From positions 1 to 7,036 of the forward strand of contig JAAUTT010000224.1 of NCBI GenBank assembly GCA_012031335.1: DNA of 7,036 bases. The letters run 5' to 3'. Of this stretch, positions 1-7,036 are shown piece after piece. A program made the translations under genes and the position numbers. The stretch is from Bacteroidales bacterium (GTDB taxonomy: Bacteria > Bacteroidota > Bacteroidia > Bacteroidales > JAAUTT01). The notes under the pieces are model-generated. The model made no database searches, was not told where the DNA came from, and was given only the letters and a program-made list of their open reading frames with translations. Position 1 is the first letter of the stretch, and each line of letters begins with the position of its first letter.

Positions 1-684
1 GGGAGCCATATTTTTGAATTTCCCCCAACCATTTATCCGAAAACTTTCTTTAGAAACTGATGACGAAAAAATTGCCCTTTTTTTTCCCCTATGCCTGGAA
101 TTACTATTTTCCCTGGAACGATTATGAAAAGCGTATTAGGGAGAAATTTCAGAATTTGGGTCATCAGTTAGTATCGGTGCATCATTCATCAGATCCTGTA
201 AAATCAATTGAAGATGCAGAGGTAATTGTTATAGGAGGAGGAAATACATTCAATCTGATTTACTGGATCAAAAAATTAAATTTGATTGAACCAATCAGAA
301 AAAAAAGTGTTAAACGGAACACCTTATATTGGATGGAGCGCCGGATCAAAATGTGGCTTGTCCCACTATATGTACTACCAACGATATGCCGGTAATACAG
401 CCTTTTTCATTTCAGGCTCTGGATATTCTTAATTTTCAAATTATCCTCATTATACCGAAGGGGTCATTCCAAACCATGGTGGTGAAACCAGGGAAGCCAG
501 GCTATTCGAATATCTCGAAATTAATCAGGACAAGAAAGTACTAGGTTTAAGAGAAGGATCGTTAATTGAGTGTATTGATAATAATGCTTCATTGCAAGGT
601 GGAAATGGTGGCAGATTATTTCAGTATGGTAAAACACCGGTCGACTTTCAGCCCGGTGCCTCATTGTCATTTTTATTTAAGTAA
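1..684 (+). CDS. pepE: Peptidase E (alpha-aspartyl dipeptidase, family S51), 5'-partial and frameshifted
   Basis: The family is a cytoplasmic serine peptidase that cleaves dipeptides with N-terminal aspartate. Visible motifs are IVIGGGNTF (about 226-252), the nucleophile motif GWSAGSN with Ser at 337-339, ACPTICTTNDMP with the acid residue (about 357-392), and a His codon at 448-450 in the NPH position. Together they match the Ser-Asp-His triad known for PepE. The gene is already open at base 2: the segment GAIFLNFPQPFIRKL matches the family N-terminal region, so the ATG at 60 is internal and about ten residues lie off the left edge. Four single-base shifts break the frame: one extra base in the T8/C4 stretch 78-89, an extra A in A8 299-306, an extra A in A4 348-351, and a missing A near 443. 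Once corrected, the protein runs to the TAA at 682-684 and is about 228 residues or a little longer, as in the family. The shifts are probably sequencing errors. asmA follows after 6 bases. Confidence 0.88.
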
Positions 685-690
685 ATTTCA

Positions 691-3328
691 ATGATCATTT
701 CGGGTAAATCGAGAAAAATTCTTTATATACTGGGCATTTGCATTGGATTGTGTATAACATCCATGGTTTTCATTTCATTTTTATTTGGTGAAAAAATCAC
801 TGATTTTGTAATCAAAAAAATCAATGATAATCTGAACACTGAAATTTCAGTGTTAAAAGCAGATTTTTCTATTTTTCGAAGATTCCCGAATGCTGCTGTA
901 ATATTTTCTGAAGTTGTAATAAAACCTAACAAGGATTTTACTCCCGATGAAGCAAAACATTTAAATCTTAGCCTGATTGAGTGTAAAAAATTTATGTTGA
1001 ATAAACATATTTAAACTACTTTTAATAATTACTCGATACGACGTATAGTTGCCGAAGATGGTGAGCTAAATCTGGTTATAAATAAAACGGGCATTCAAAA
1101 TTTTGATGTTTTCAAAAAGAGTGAGAACAAAAATGGCTCAAAAACTTCTGTAGATCTGTCTGGCATTTTATTAAATAATTTCCGGTACAGATATCTCGAT
1201 GTAAAACACGATATTGATCTGAATGGATTAGCTCATAAGTTGAATTTAAAGGGACCAATTCGCGATGATCAATATGCTTTTAATATTTCTTTCGACATTT
1301 TGTCCAGAAGCGCATTGGTTAAGAGTGTCGAATATCTTAAAAACCGGAAAGCAAACTCTCAACTGGAACTGAAAAAACAGGGAGATATTTATCGTATTGA
1401 AACTCCAAACCTTGAAATTGAAGGTATTGAGATGGATTTCAAAATGATTTTTTCTCAAATGATAAATCTGAAATTGATTTACTGGCCAAAGCCTCGGATA
1501 TTAGTCTTGCAGGGTTTCAAAGGCTTATACCCGATGATTATCAGAAGTATATTAGCAATTTTGAAAGTAAAGGTAAAACTAATTTTATACTCTCCATAAA
1601 GGGTAAAACATATGGTGATTTTTTACCACATATTGACTTAAGTTTTCAAATAAAAAACGGATCAATACTTCAGAACAGGAATAAAATAAAGCTTACATCC
1701 ATTGGTTGTTCGGGAAAATAATTCCAATGGTAAAAGTAACAATGCCGCATCCAGTTCCCTTCTGATATATAATTTTACATCTTCTCTGGGTCAGGGAAAA
1801 ATATCCGGAGATTTCAGTTACAAAAACTTTGATGCTCCATCTGTCGGAATTAAACTGAATTCCATGATTGATCTGGGAAGTATCCGAAAGTTTCTTGCGA
1901 TCGACACCATCGAAAATCTTGAAGGCAAGCTTCGGACGGACATCGATTTTCAGGCCGGATTCAGTAATTCAGACGTATTTAACCGCAAAAATTTAAGAAG
2001 TTTAAGTATAAACGGGAATGCTAAAATTGTTGACGCACAGTTAAAATTAAAGGGTTCAAATTATTTATACCGCGATATCAATAGTGAAATATTATTGGGC
2101 AATAATATTCAATTTGAAAGTCTGTCACTCAAAATTGACGAAAACGATTTTTTATCCGGGGAAGCCTGATTGATGCGGTTCCGTATCTTTTAAATCAGCA
2201 TAAAACAATAAATCTGAGAGCTGAGTTACGTTCTCAGAATCTTGATCTTTCACGTTATTTTGAAAAATCTCCCGGAAGGACTAATACTACAAAATACGAT
2301 TCAAGATTACTGTTCCCCGATAATATGCAAGCCGAGTTAAATGTCAGTATTAGTCATTTCACATTAATGAAATTTCATGCATCAGATGTTGTGGCACGTG
2401 TAAATTATAAGCCTGGGATGTTTACCTTAAATTCTGCTGTGTTTTCTGCTATGCAAGGTCGTGTTTCAGGTAATGGTGCTGTAATTCTTGATGTTAACAA
2501 TAACTTAATTGTTAAAGGGACAAACTTCACTAAAAGAAAATCAATATCAAACAACTTTTTTTATTCCTTTTGGCAATTTTGGTCAAAATATTTTGTTGGA
2601 CAGACATTTAAATGGTTCTTTAACCGGCGAAATTCTTGTATCGAGCGAATGGGACAGAAATATGTACCTGAACAAAAACGCTGTTGAGGTAGAAAGTACC
2701 CTTGAAATAGCAAACGGAGAGCTTATCAATTTTGAACCACTTTTAGGGCTTTCAAATTTTATCGCACTTTCGGAATTAAAGGATATTAAATTTTCCAATT
2801 TGCGAAATCAGGTTTTTATCAGAAACCAACAGGTTATATTGCCAAATATGGATATTAAATCTTCTGCATTTAATATTTCCGGTAGCGGCATTCATAATTT
2901 TGATAATCATTATACTTATAGAATTAATGTATTATTGTCCGAAGTACTTGCCCGTAAAGCCAAACAAAATAAAAAGGAAAATGATGAGTTTGGTATAGTT
3001 GAAGATGACGGACTGGGAAAAACAAAAATTCCCCTCATGATTGTTGGTTTTAATGGAGATTATAAAATAACCTATGATACACGTGGTGTAAAAGAGATCG
3101 TTAAAGAAAGTATGAAAAGTCAAAAAAGAGAGCTGAGGAGTATATTTAAAGAGGAATTTGGCATGTATAAAAATGATACTACGGCAATAAAACCAAAATC
3201 AAATACAAGGTTTAAAGTGGAATGGGAAGAAAATCAAAGCACACAACAAAAGAAGAACAGGGAAAATCTGCAAAAAAGAAAAGAAAACTTTTGAAGAAGA
3301 GGAAGGTTTTCAGATTGATGAGATTTGA
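691..3328 (+). CDS. AsmA-family inner-membrane-anchored envelope protein, frameshifted
   Basis: AsmA-like proteins are anchored in the inner membrane and span the periplasm with a long beta-rich domain. Family members are linked to outer-membrane assembly and lipid transfer. Visible here are one N-terminal membrane helix (about residues 10-32) after a Lys/Arg-rich start, then the N-terminal AsmA region (NNYSIRRIVAEDGELNLVI, 1024-1080). The AsmA C-terminal block contains ANGELINFEPLLGLSNFI (2710-2763), SSAFNISGSGIHNF (2860-2901) and EDDGLGKTKIPLMIVGF (3002-3052). About eleven single-base shifts break it: three losses at 985-1023; a missing A at 1441-1444; an extra A at 1720-1721; a missing G at 2158-2161; a missing A at 2532-2535; extra Ts in 2556-2562 and 2568-2571; and probably two losses within 3240-3290. 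The apparent stop at 3292-3294 is likely false. One frame over, the tail continues as TFEEEEGFQIDEI to a TGA at 3326-3328. Corrected length is about 880 residues, normal for Bacteroidetes members. The start is the ATG at 691, 6 bases after pepE. Confidence 0.85.
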
Positions 3329-3341
3329 TAAATAAACTTCA

Positions 3342-4505
3342 ATGGAAGGTATAAAAATATATGCTTCGAAGCAGCGATGGAAAATGTTGCTGTTTTTGCT
3401 GGCTGTGCTAATTGGTATAGGGTCTTTACTTTACACAAATACACTTGTTAAAACGCTTTCGCAGGAGGAAAGAAAAAAAGTTCAGCTTTGGGCTGAGGCA
3501 ACTGCACTTTATGTACAGGAGGAATCCAACGACTTGGATATGAGTTTATTTATTACCCAAATTATCCAGAATAATACAACTGTTCCGGTAATTCTTGTGG
3601 ATGATGAAGGAAAAATGATGTCCAGAAATTTGGATTCTATAAAACTATTAAAACGTGGTTATTTAGAAGAACAACTTGAAGTAATGAAGGAACAAAATCC
3701 TCCCATTCAGATAGTTTTAAACAATGGTCAAAAGAATTTTATTTATTTTAAGGAATCAACCATCCTTACCAAACTAACATGGTATCCATATATACAGCTG
3801 GCATTAATTATTCTTTTTATACTGGTTGCCTATTTTGCCTTTAGCTCTTCGAGACATGCTGAACAAAATCAGGTTTGGGTTGGATTGTCAAAAGAAACTG
3901 CTCATCAGTTGGGAACTCCTGCCTCATCCTTAAGTGCATGGGTTGAGGTTCTGCGATATCATGTTAAAGACGAAGCAATTATTAATGAACTTGAAAAAGA
4001 CGTTAACCGTTTAAAAATTATCACTGAACGATTTTCAAAAATCGGATCCATGCCGAAAATGGGCCCTGTTAATCTTCGGTTAATCTTAGAAAATGTAATT
4101 GATTATATTAAGAATAGAAGTTCGGATAAATCCCAGATTACATTACATTTAAGTAATAATAATATCATAATACCTTTAAATATTTCTTTATTCGAATGGG
4201 TAATAGAAAACCTGCTGAAAAACTCGCTCGATGCCATGCAGGGTAAAGGAGTATTAAAAATATCTGTTTCTGAAAATAAAGAAGAGGTTTTTGTTGATAT
4301 ATCCGATTCGGGGAAAGGAATACCTAAAAAACTTTATAAAACTATTTTTAAACCAGGTTACACAACCAAATCTCGGGGGTGGGGTTTAGGATTATCGCTG
4401 GCAAAACGGATCATTGAAATGTATCATCGTGGTAAAATTTACGTTTTACACTCCGAGATTGATAAAGGTACAACTATAAGAATCATTCTTAAAAAAGCAT
4501 TATAG
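3342..4505 (+). CDS. Two-helix sensor histidine kinase, orphan, intact
   Basis: A membrane sensor kinase of 387 residues that should autophosphorylate on His and pass phosphate to an unidentified response regulator. Domains in order: cytoplasmic start, membrane helix about 14-31, extracytoplasmic sensor region about 32-147 (VPVILVDDEGKMMSRN suggests a small PAS/Cache-like fold, an inference), and a second helix about 148-167. The dimerisation/phosphoacceptor helix follows with KETAHQLGTPASSL, phosphoacceptor His188. The ATPase domain has N-box ENLLKNSLDAM (289-299, key Asn294), G1 box DSGKGIP (322-328), F-box IFKPGYTTK (335-343) and G2 box RGWGLGLSLAKRII (345-358). All catalytic boxes are complete. 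No HAMP domain is evident between helix 2 and the H-box, where only about 15 residues lie. The ATG sits about 13 bases after the inferred end of asmA, which suggests co-transcription. No response regulator is present in the window. The reading frame is undamaged, unlike its upstream neighbours. Confidence 0.93.
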   Translation: MEGIKIYASKQRWKMLLFLLAVLIGIGSLLYTNTLVKTLSQEERKKVQLWAEATALYVQEESNDLDMSLFITQIIQNNTTVPVILVDDEGKMMSRNLDSIKLLKRGYLEEQLEVMKEQNPPIQIVLNNGQKNFIYFKESTILTKLTWYPYIQLALIILFILVAYFAFSSSRHAEQNQVWVGLSKETAHQLGTPASSLSAWVEVLRYHVKDEAIINELEKDVNRLKIITERFSKIGSMPKMGPVNLRLILENVIDYIKNRSSDKSQITLHLSNNNIIIPLNISLFEWVIENLLKNSLDAMQGKGVLKISVSENKEEVFVDISDSGKGIPKKLYKTIFKPGYTTKSRGWGLGLSLAKRIIEMYHRGKIYVLHSEIDKGTTIRIILKKAL

Positions 4506-4559
4506 CTGCTGAAATGCTTATATTATTGTTCATTAAGTTTAATATTTTATATTCCTGAA

Positions 4560-5804
4560 GTGAGTAAAAGAGGTCAATTTGAAATTATGGCTCCGGTAGG
4601 TTCCTGGGAATCGTTACAGGCTGCTGTACAGGCAAAAGCCGATTCCGTCTATTTTGGAATCGATAAACTTAATATGCGGTCACAATCTACTGTTAATTTT
4701 ACTTTCGATGATCTGAATAAGATTACAAAAATCTGCAGGGACAAAGGAATAAAAACATACCTGACTGTAAATTCAGTCATATATGATCAGGATATTCCTG
4801 TAATGAAAGAAATTGTTGATGCAGCTAAATTATACAATGTAGATGCTGTAATAGCTTCTGATATTGCTGCAATTCAATATGCCCGAAGTTCTGGAGTTGA
4901 AGTTCATATATCTACCCAATTAAATGTGAGTAATATTGAAGCTGTCAGATTTTTTGCCCAATTTGCCGATGTAATAGTTTTAGCAAGAGAATTAAACCTT
5001 ATTCAGGTAGCTCAAATTTCGAAAGTTATCGAAAATGAGAATATTTGTGGTCCGTCAGGAAAACCGGTTCGCCTTGAAATGTTTGTACATGGTGCTTTGT
5101 GCATGGCTATATCAGGGAAATGTTATCTTTCGCTGCACGAATATAATAAGTCTGCCAACAAAGGTTCCTGTCTTCAACTTTGCCGCCGTTCCTACAAGGT
5201 CACTGATAAGGAGACAGGCAATGAACTTGAGATAGATAATCAATATATCATGTCTCCAAAAGATTTGTGCACCATCGATTTTTTTAATCTATTAATGGAT
5301 GCCGGACTAAAAGTATTTAAAATAGAGGGAAGAGCACGTTCGGCCGAGTATGTAAAAACGGTTACCGAATGTTATCGTGAAGCTCTGGAAAGCTGTTTGG
5401 AAGGTACCTATTCAACTGAAAAAGCAGTACGATGGAAAAGCAGACTGGCAACAGTGTTTAACAGAGGATTCTGGGATGGATATTATTTAGGAAAAAGGCT
5501 GGGAGAATGGAGTAAGGCATATGGATCTGCAGCTACAAAGAAGAAGGTTTACCTGGCGAAGGGGATGAATTATTTCTCTAACTTAAAAGTTGCAGAATTT
5601 TTGAATGAAACCGGAAATCTCAGGGTAGGGGATGAGATTATCATTATTGGTCCTACCACCGGAGTAATTGAAACAACTGTAAAGGAAATCAGGGTTGAAT
5701 TAAGTAGTGTAGATGAAACACAAAAGGGTGAGCGGTTTTCTATTCCTCTGGAACAGGCTATTCGTCGGTCGGATAAATTATATAAAATTATAGAAACACC
5801 TTAA
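4560..5804 (+). CDS. U32-family protein, TrhP/YegQ-RlhA type RNA-hydroxylation protein
   Basis: A 414-residue member of peptidase family U32. Some members are called collagenase-like proteases, but the characterised E. coli members TrhP (YegQ) and RlhA (YdcP) are needed for hydroxylation of tRNA U34 and 23S rRNA C2501. The U32 signature is complete: EMFVHGALCMAISGKCYLS (173-191). Cys181, Cys188, Cys204/Cys208 and Cys237 are candidates for the iron-sulfur ligands found in the related UbiU/UbiV. The N-terminal TIM-barrel part begins at FEIMAPVGSWESL, with QLNVSN at 120-125, KIEGRARSAEYVKTV at 254-268 and NRGFWDGYY at 301-309. A small C-terminal beta domain (about 325-414) ends at RRSDKLYK. The start is GTG at 4560: no in-frame ATG lies nearby upstream, and the first ATG (4587) is inside the conserved first strand. 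Length and domain order fit TrhP-like proteins better than the longer RlhA; the exact RNA target is not decidable here. phzF follows after 11 bases. Confidence 0.9.
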   Translation: MSKRGQFEIMAPVGSWESLQAAVQAKADSVYFGIDKLNMRSQSTVNFTFDDLNKITKICRDKGIKTYLTVNSVIYDQDIPVMKEIVDAAKLYNVDAVIASDIAAIQYARSSGVEVHISTQLNVSNIEAVRFFAQFADVIVLARELNLIQVAQISKVIENENICGPSGKPVRLEMFVHGALCMAISGKCYLSLHEYNKSANKGSCLQLCRRSYKVTDKETGNELEIDNQYIMSPKDLCTIDFFNLLMDAGLKVFKIEGRARSAEYVKTVTECYREALESCLEGTYSTEKAVRWKSRLATVFNRGFWDGYYLGKRLGEWSKAYGSAATKKKVYLAKGMNYFSNLKVAEFLNETGNLRVGDEIIIIGPTTGVIETTVKEIRVELSSVDETQKGERFSIPLEQAIRRSDKLYKIIETP

Positions 5805-5815
5805 AACATTTGAAA

Positions 5816-6601
5816 ATGGTTATTCCAGTATTCCAGGTTGATGCTTTTGCCGAGAAATTGTTTGAAGGTAATCCGGCAGCTGTTTGTCCTTTAGACCAAT
5901 GGTTATCTGATGAGATTTTACAAAAAATCGCCATGGAAAACAATTTAGCCGAAACTGCCTATATTGTGGAAGAACCAGAGGGATTGCGTATCCGTTGGTT
6001 TACACCTTCCGTGGAAGTTGATCTTTGCGGTCATGCCACATTGGCATCAGCACATGTGCTATTCAACCATCTTGGTTTTATGGGCGATGAAATTACTTTT
6101 CATTCACGAAGCGGAATACTTAGGGTTTCGAAAACAGGGATAAATTGATGCTCGATTTCCCGAAGATAAAATTGAATCCTGTAATATGGATTTGGAATTT
6201 CAGAAAATTTTGGTCCGGAATTGAAGGAAATCTGGAAAGGCAAAACTGATTACATGCTTGTATTTGGTTCTCAAAAGGAAATTGAAAATATGCAGCCTGA
6301 TTTCAAAGCGGTAAGTTCTATCAGAGCTCGTGGCATAATTGTTACCGCACCTGGAGATACCTGCGATTTTGTATCCAGGTTTTTTGCTCCCCAATCGGGG
6401 ATTGATGAAGATCCGGTTACGGGTTCCGCTCATACAACCTTATCTGTCTATTGGTCTTCCCGGCTTGCCAAGGCTGAAATGAACGCTATACAACTGTCCT
6501 CGCGCAAAGGAAAGCTTATTTGCAGAGTTAACGATGATAGAGTCAAAATATCAGGCAGTTGCATAACCTTTTTTATTGGAGAAATTTACTTACCCAATTG
6601 A
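5816..6601 (+). CDS. PhzF-family isomerase/epimerase, frameshifted
   Basis: The PhzF family has a diaminopimelate-epimerase-like fold; PhzF itself isomerises a phenazine precursor. Most chromosomal members have no known substrate, and no phenazine genes are nearby, so the role here is open. Visible motifs are the N-terminal QVDAFAEKLFEGNPAAVCPL, then NLAETAY with Glu46 in the position of the family's catalytic Glu, WFTPSVEVDLCGHATLA (about 62-78), and in the second half QPDFKAV, VTAPGDTCDFVSRFFAP and GIDEDPVTGSAH. Three single-base losses break the middle: in the G run at 6137-6139, at C3 6159-6161, and in the G pair at 6212-6213. They restore the frame together. Correcting them gives about 262 residues with LMLDFP, EDKIESCNMDLEFQKIL and GPELKEIW in continuous order, a normal family length. 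The start is taken as the ATG at 5816, which gives MVIPVFQVDAF; a TTG at 5810 would add two residues. The stop is TGA 6599-6601. Confidence 0.9.
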
Positions 6602-6613
6602 ATTCAAAGAAAA

Positions 6614-6644
6614 TCTGTCCTGATATTAATATTTTGTACTTTTG
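6614..6644 (+). promoter_or_regulatory. Bacteroidetes-type sigma-70 promoter for the last gene
   Basis: The sequence TACTTTTG at 6637-6644 matches the Bacteroidetes -7 consensus TAnnTTTG exactly. TCTG at 6614-6617 is one base off the -33 element TTTG, with a 19-base spacer. The -7 box ends 30 bases before the ATG at 6675, a sensible leader length. It sits in the only gap (6602-6674) that could separate the secreted-protein gene from phzF. It has not been tested; the match alone is the evidence. Confidence 0.6.
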
Positions 6645-6674
6645 CATTTATAGTATTAACCTAACTGCATTTTT

Positions 6675-7036
6675 ATGAGTAGAATTAAAATTTTATTTAC
6701 AGTTTTTGTAATCATATTTTGCAATCGATTACAATCTCAGGAATCCCCATTAAAACTCAACGACAGGGAGTATTTTGAGAAGCCCGGATTGAATGTAATG
6801 GTTTTTCAGGATATTTACCCCGAAGGTCATCAGGGTGGGCTGGGTATTATTCAGAATGGTGTGCGTGTGGCTACAAACGGAGATATTCGTCTCGAGCCAA
6901 CACCAGGCCAGTGGGCGCCAATTCCCCGACAACAAAACAGAGTAGTGGATAAGGCAAATAATGAAATAAGAGTTACCCTTACCTATCCCGATTCATCAAG
7001 ACATAAAAAGGGTTTTAATCCTATCGATTATCCCGA
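6675..7036 (+). CDS. Secreted protein, N-terminal fragment; probable glycoside hydrolase (GH9-like?)
   Basis: The open frame runs from ATG 6675 off the right edge, about 120 residues, with no shifts seen. It begins with a signal peptide: MSRIK, a hydrophobic core ILFTVFVIIF, then a probable signal peptidase I site near LQS-QES (about residues 20-23). The mature part contains LNDREYFEKPGLNVMVF, YPEGHQGGLGIIQNGVRVA, GDIRLEPTPGQW and YPDSSRHKKGFNPIDYPD. From memory, this block resembles the conserved N-terminal region of Bacteroidetes secreted glycoside hydrolases annotated as family 9 or cellulase-like. The catalytic part lies outside the window, so the enzyme class is an inference. No lipoprotein box is clear: the only nearby Cys (residue 16) lacks the usual lipobox context. 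The gene appears to have its own promoter at 6614-6644 and probably acts in the periplasm or outside the cell. Confidence 0.65.
   Translation, partial: MSRIKILFTVFVIIFCNRLQSQESPLKLNDREYFEKPGLNVMVFQDIYPEGHQGGLGIIQNGVRVATNGDIRLEPTPGQWAPIPRQQNRVVDKANNEIRVTLTYPDSSRHKKGFNPIDYP

Noticed and set aside
299..306. The A8 run as a programmed frameshift (slippery) site
   Set aside because: It is one of four shifts in the same gene and of about 18 in the window, with mixed directions; pepE is not known to use programmed shifting, and no stimulating structure was seen.
60..395. ATG at 60 as the start of the peptidase gene
   Set aside because: The sequence upstream, read from base 2, encodes a family-like N-terminal segment up to a one-base shift in the 78-89 T/C run, so the ATG is internal or out of frame and the true start lies before the window.
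679..693. Similar start contexts ahead of asmA and the kinase (AAATTTCAATG and AAACTTCAATG)
   Set aside because: Only two occurrences, short and A/T-rich as expected for Bacteroidetes starts; not enough to call a repeat or regulatory element.
723..932. Minus-strand open frames (also at 1246-1458, 2583-2798, 2932-3123, 6200-6433, 6750-6935)
   Set aside because: All lie opposite well-supported coding sequence, are short and show no motifs or signal sequences.
691..1014. A separate short membrane protein ending at 1014
   Set aside because: The text continues directly into the AsmA N-terminal domain once three local single-base losses are repaired, so it is the N-terminus of the larger gene.
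4506..4559. Promoter or terminator between the kinase and U32 genes
   Set aside because: The gap is AT-rich, but no TAnnTTTG box with a proper spacer and no stem-loop followed by a T run is visible; the closest box (TATTTTAT at 4543-4550) matches the consensus poorly.
5035..5235. Short + strand open frame inside the U32 gene
   Set aside because: It overlaps the core U32 signature in another frame and has no recognisable features; it is a shadow of the real gene.

Overview
The window reads as a piece of a Bacteroidota (Bacteroidetes) chromosome. The evidence is the AT-rich base composition, the absence of Shine-Dalgarno sites ahead of most starts, a match to the Bacteroidetes promoter consensus (TAnnTTTG) before the last gene, and protein families in forms typical of that phylum: a ~420-residue U32 protein, a two-helix histidine kinase with an HQLGTP H-box, and a large AsmA-like protein. 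All six genes lie on the + strand. I found no RNA genes, CRISPR arrays, insertion sequences or convincing repeats.

Layout: (1) 1-684, a pepE-type peptidase E (Asp-dipeptidase, family S51) cut by the left edge of the window. (2) 691-about 3328, a membrane-anchored AsmA-family protein. (3) 3342-4505, an intact sensor histidine kinase with no adjacent response regulator. (4) 4560-5804, an intact U32 'peptidase' of the TrhP/YegQ-RlhA type, probably an RNA-hydroxylation protein. (5) 5816-6601, a PhzF-family isomerase. (6) 6675 to the right edge, the start of a secreted protein that resembles the N-terminal part of Bacteroidetes glycoside hydrolases. The gaps between genes 1-2, 2-3, 3-4 and 4-5 are only 6, about 13, 54 and 11 bases, so genes 1-5 may be one transcription unit. 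A new unit starts at the promoter near 6614-6644.

The most striking property is reading-frame damage. pepE, asmA and phzF are broken by about 18 single-base gains or losses, nearly all in homopolymer runs. The kinase and U32 genes (2.4 kb between them) carry none, although they contain A7 and T7 runs. When the shifts are undone, conserved motifs and catalytic residues reappear unbroken. This points to uncorrected sequencing or assembly indels rather than old pseudogenes, but the uneven distribution deserves an explanation.

I see no new multi-gene system. The genes are largely housekeeping or envelope functions with no obvious common pathway. The least ordinary pairing is an orphan membrane kinase directly after an AsmA-type envelope protein.
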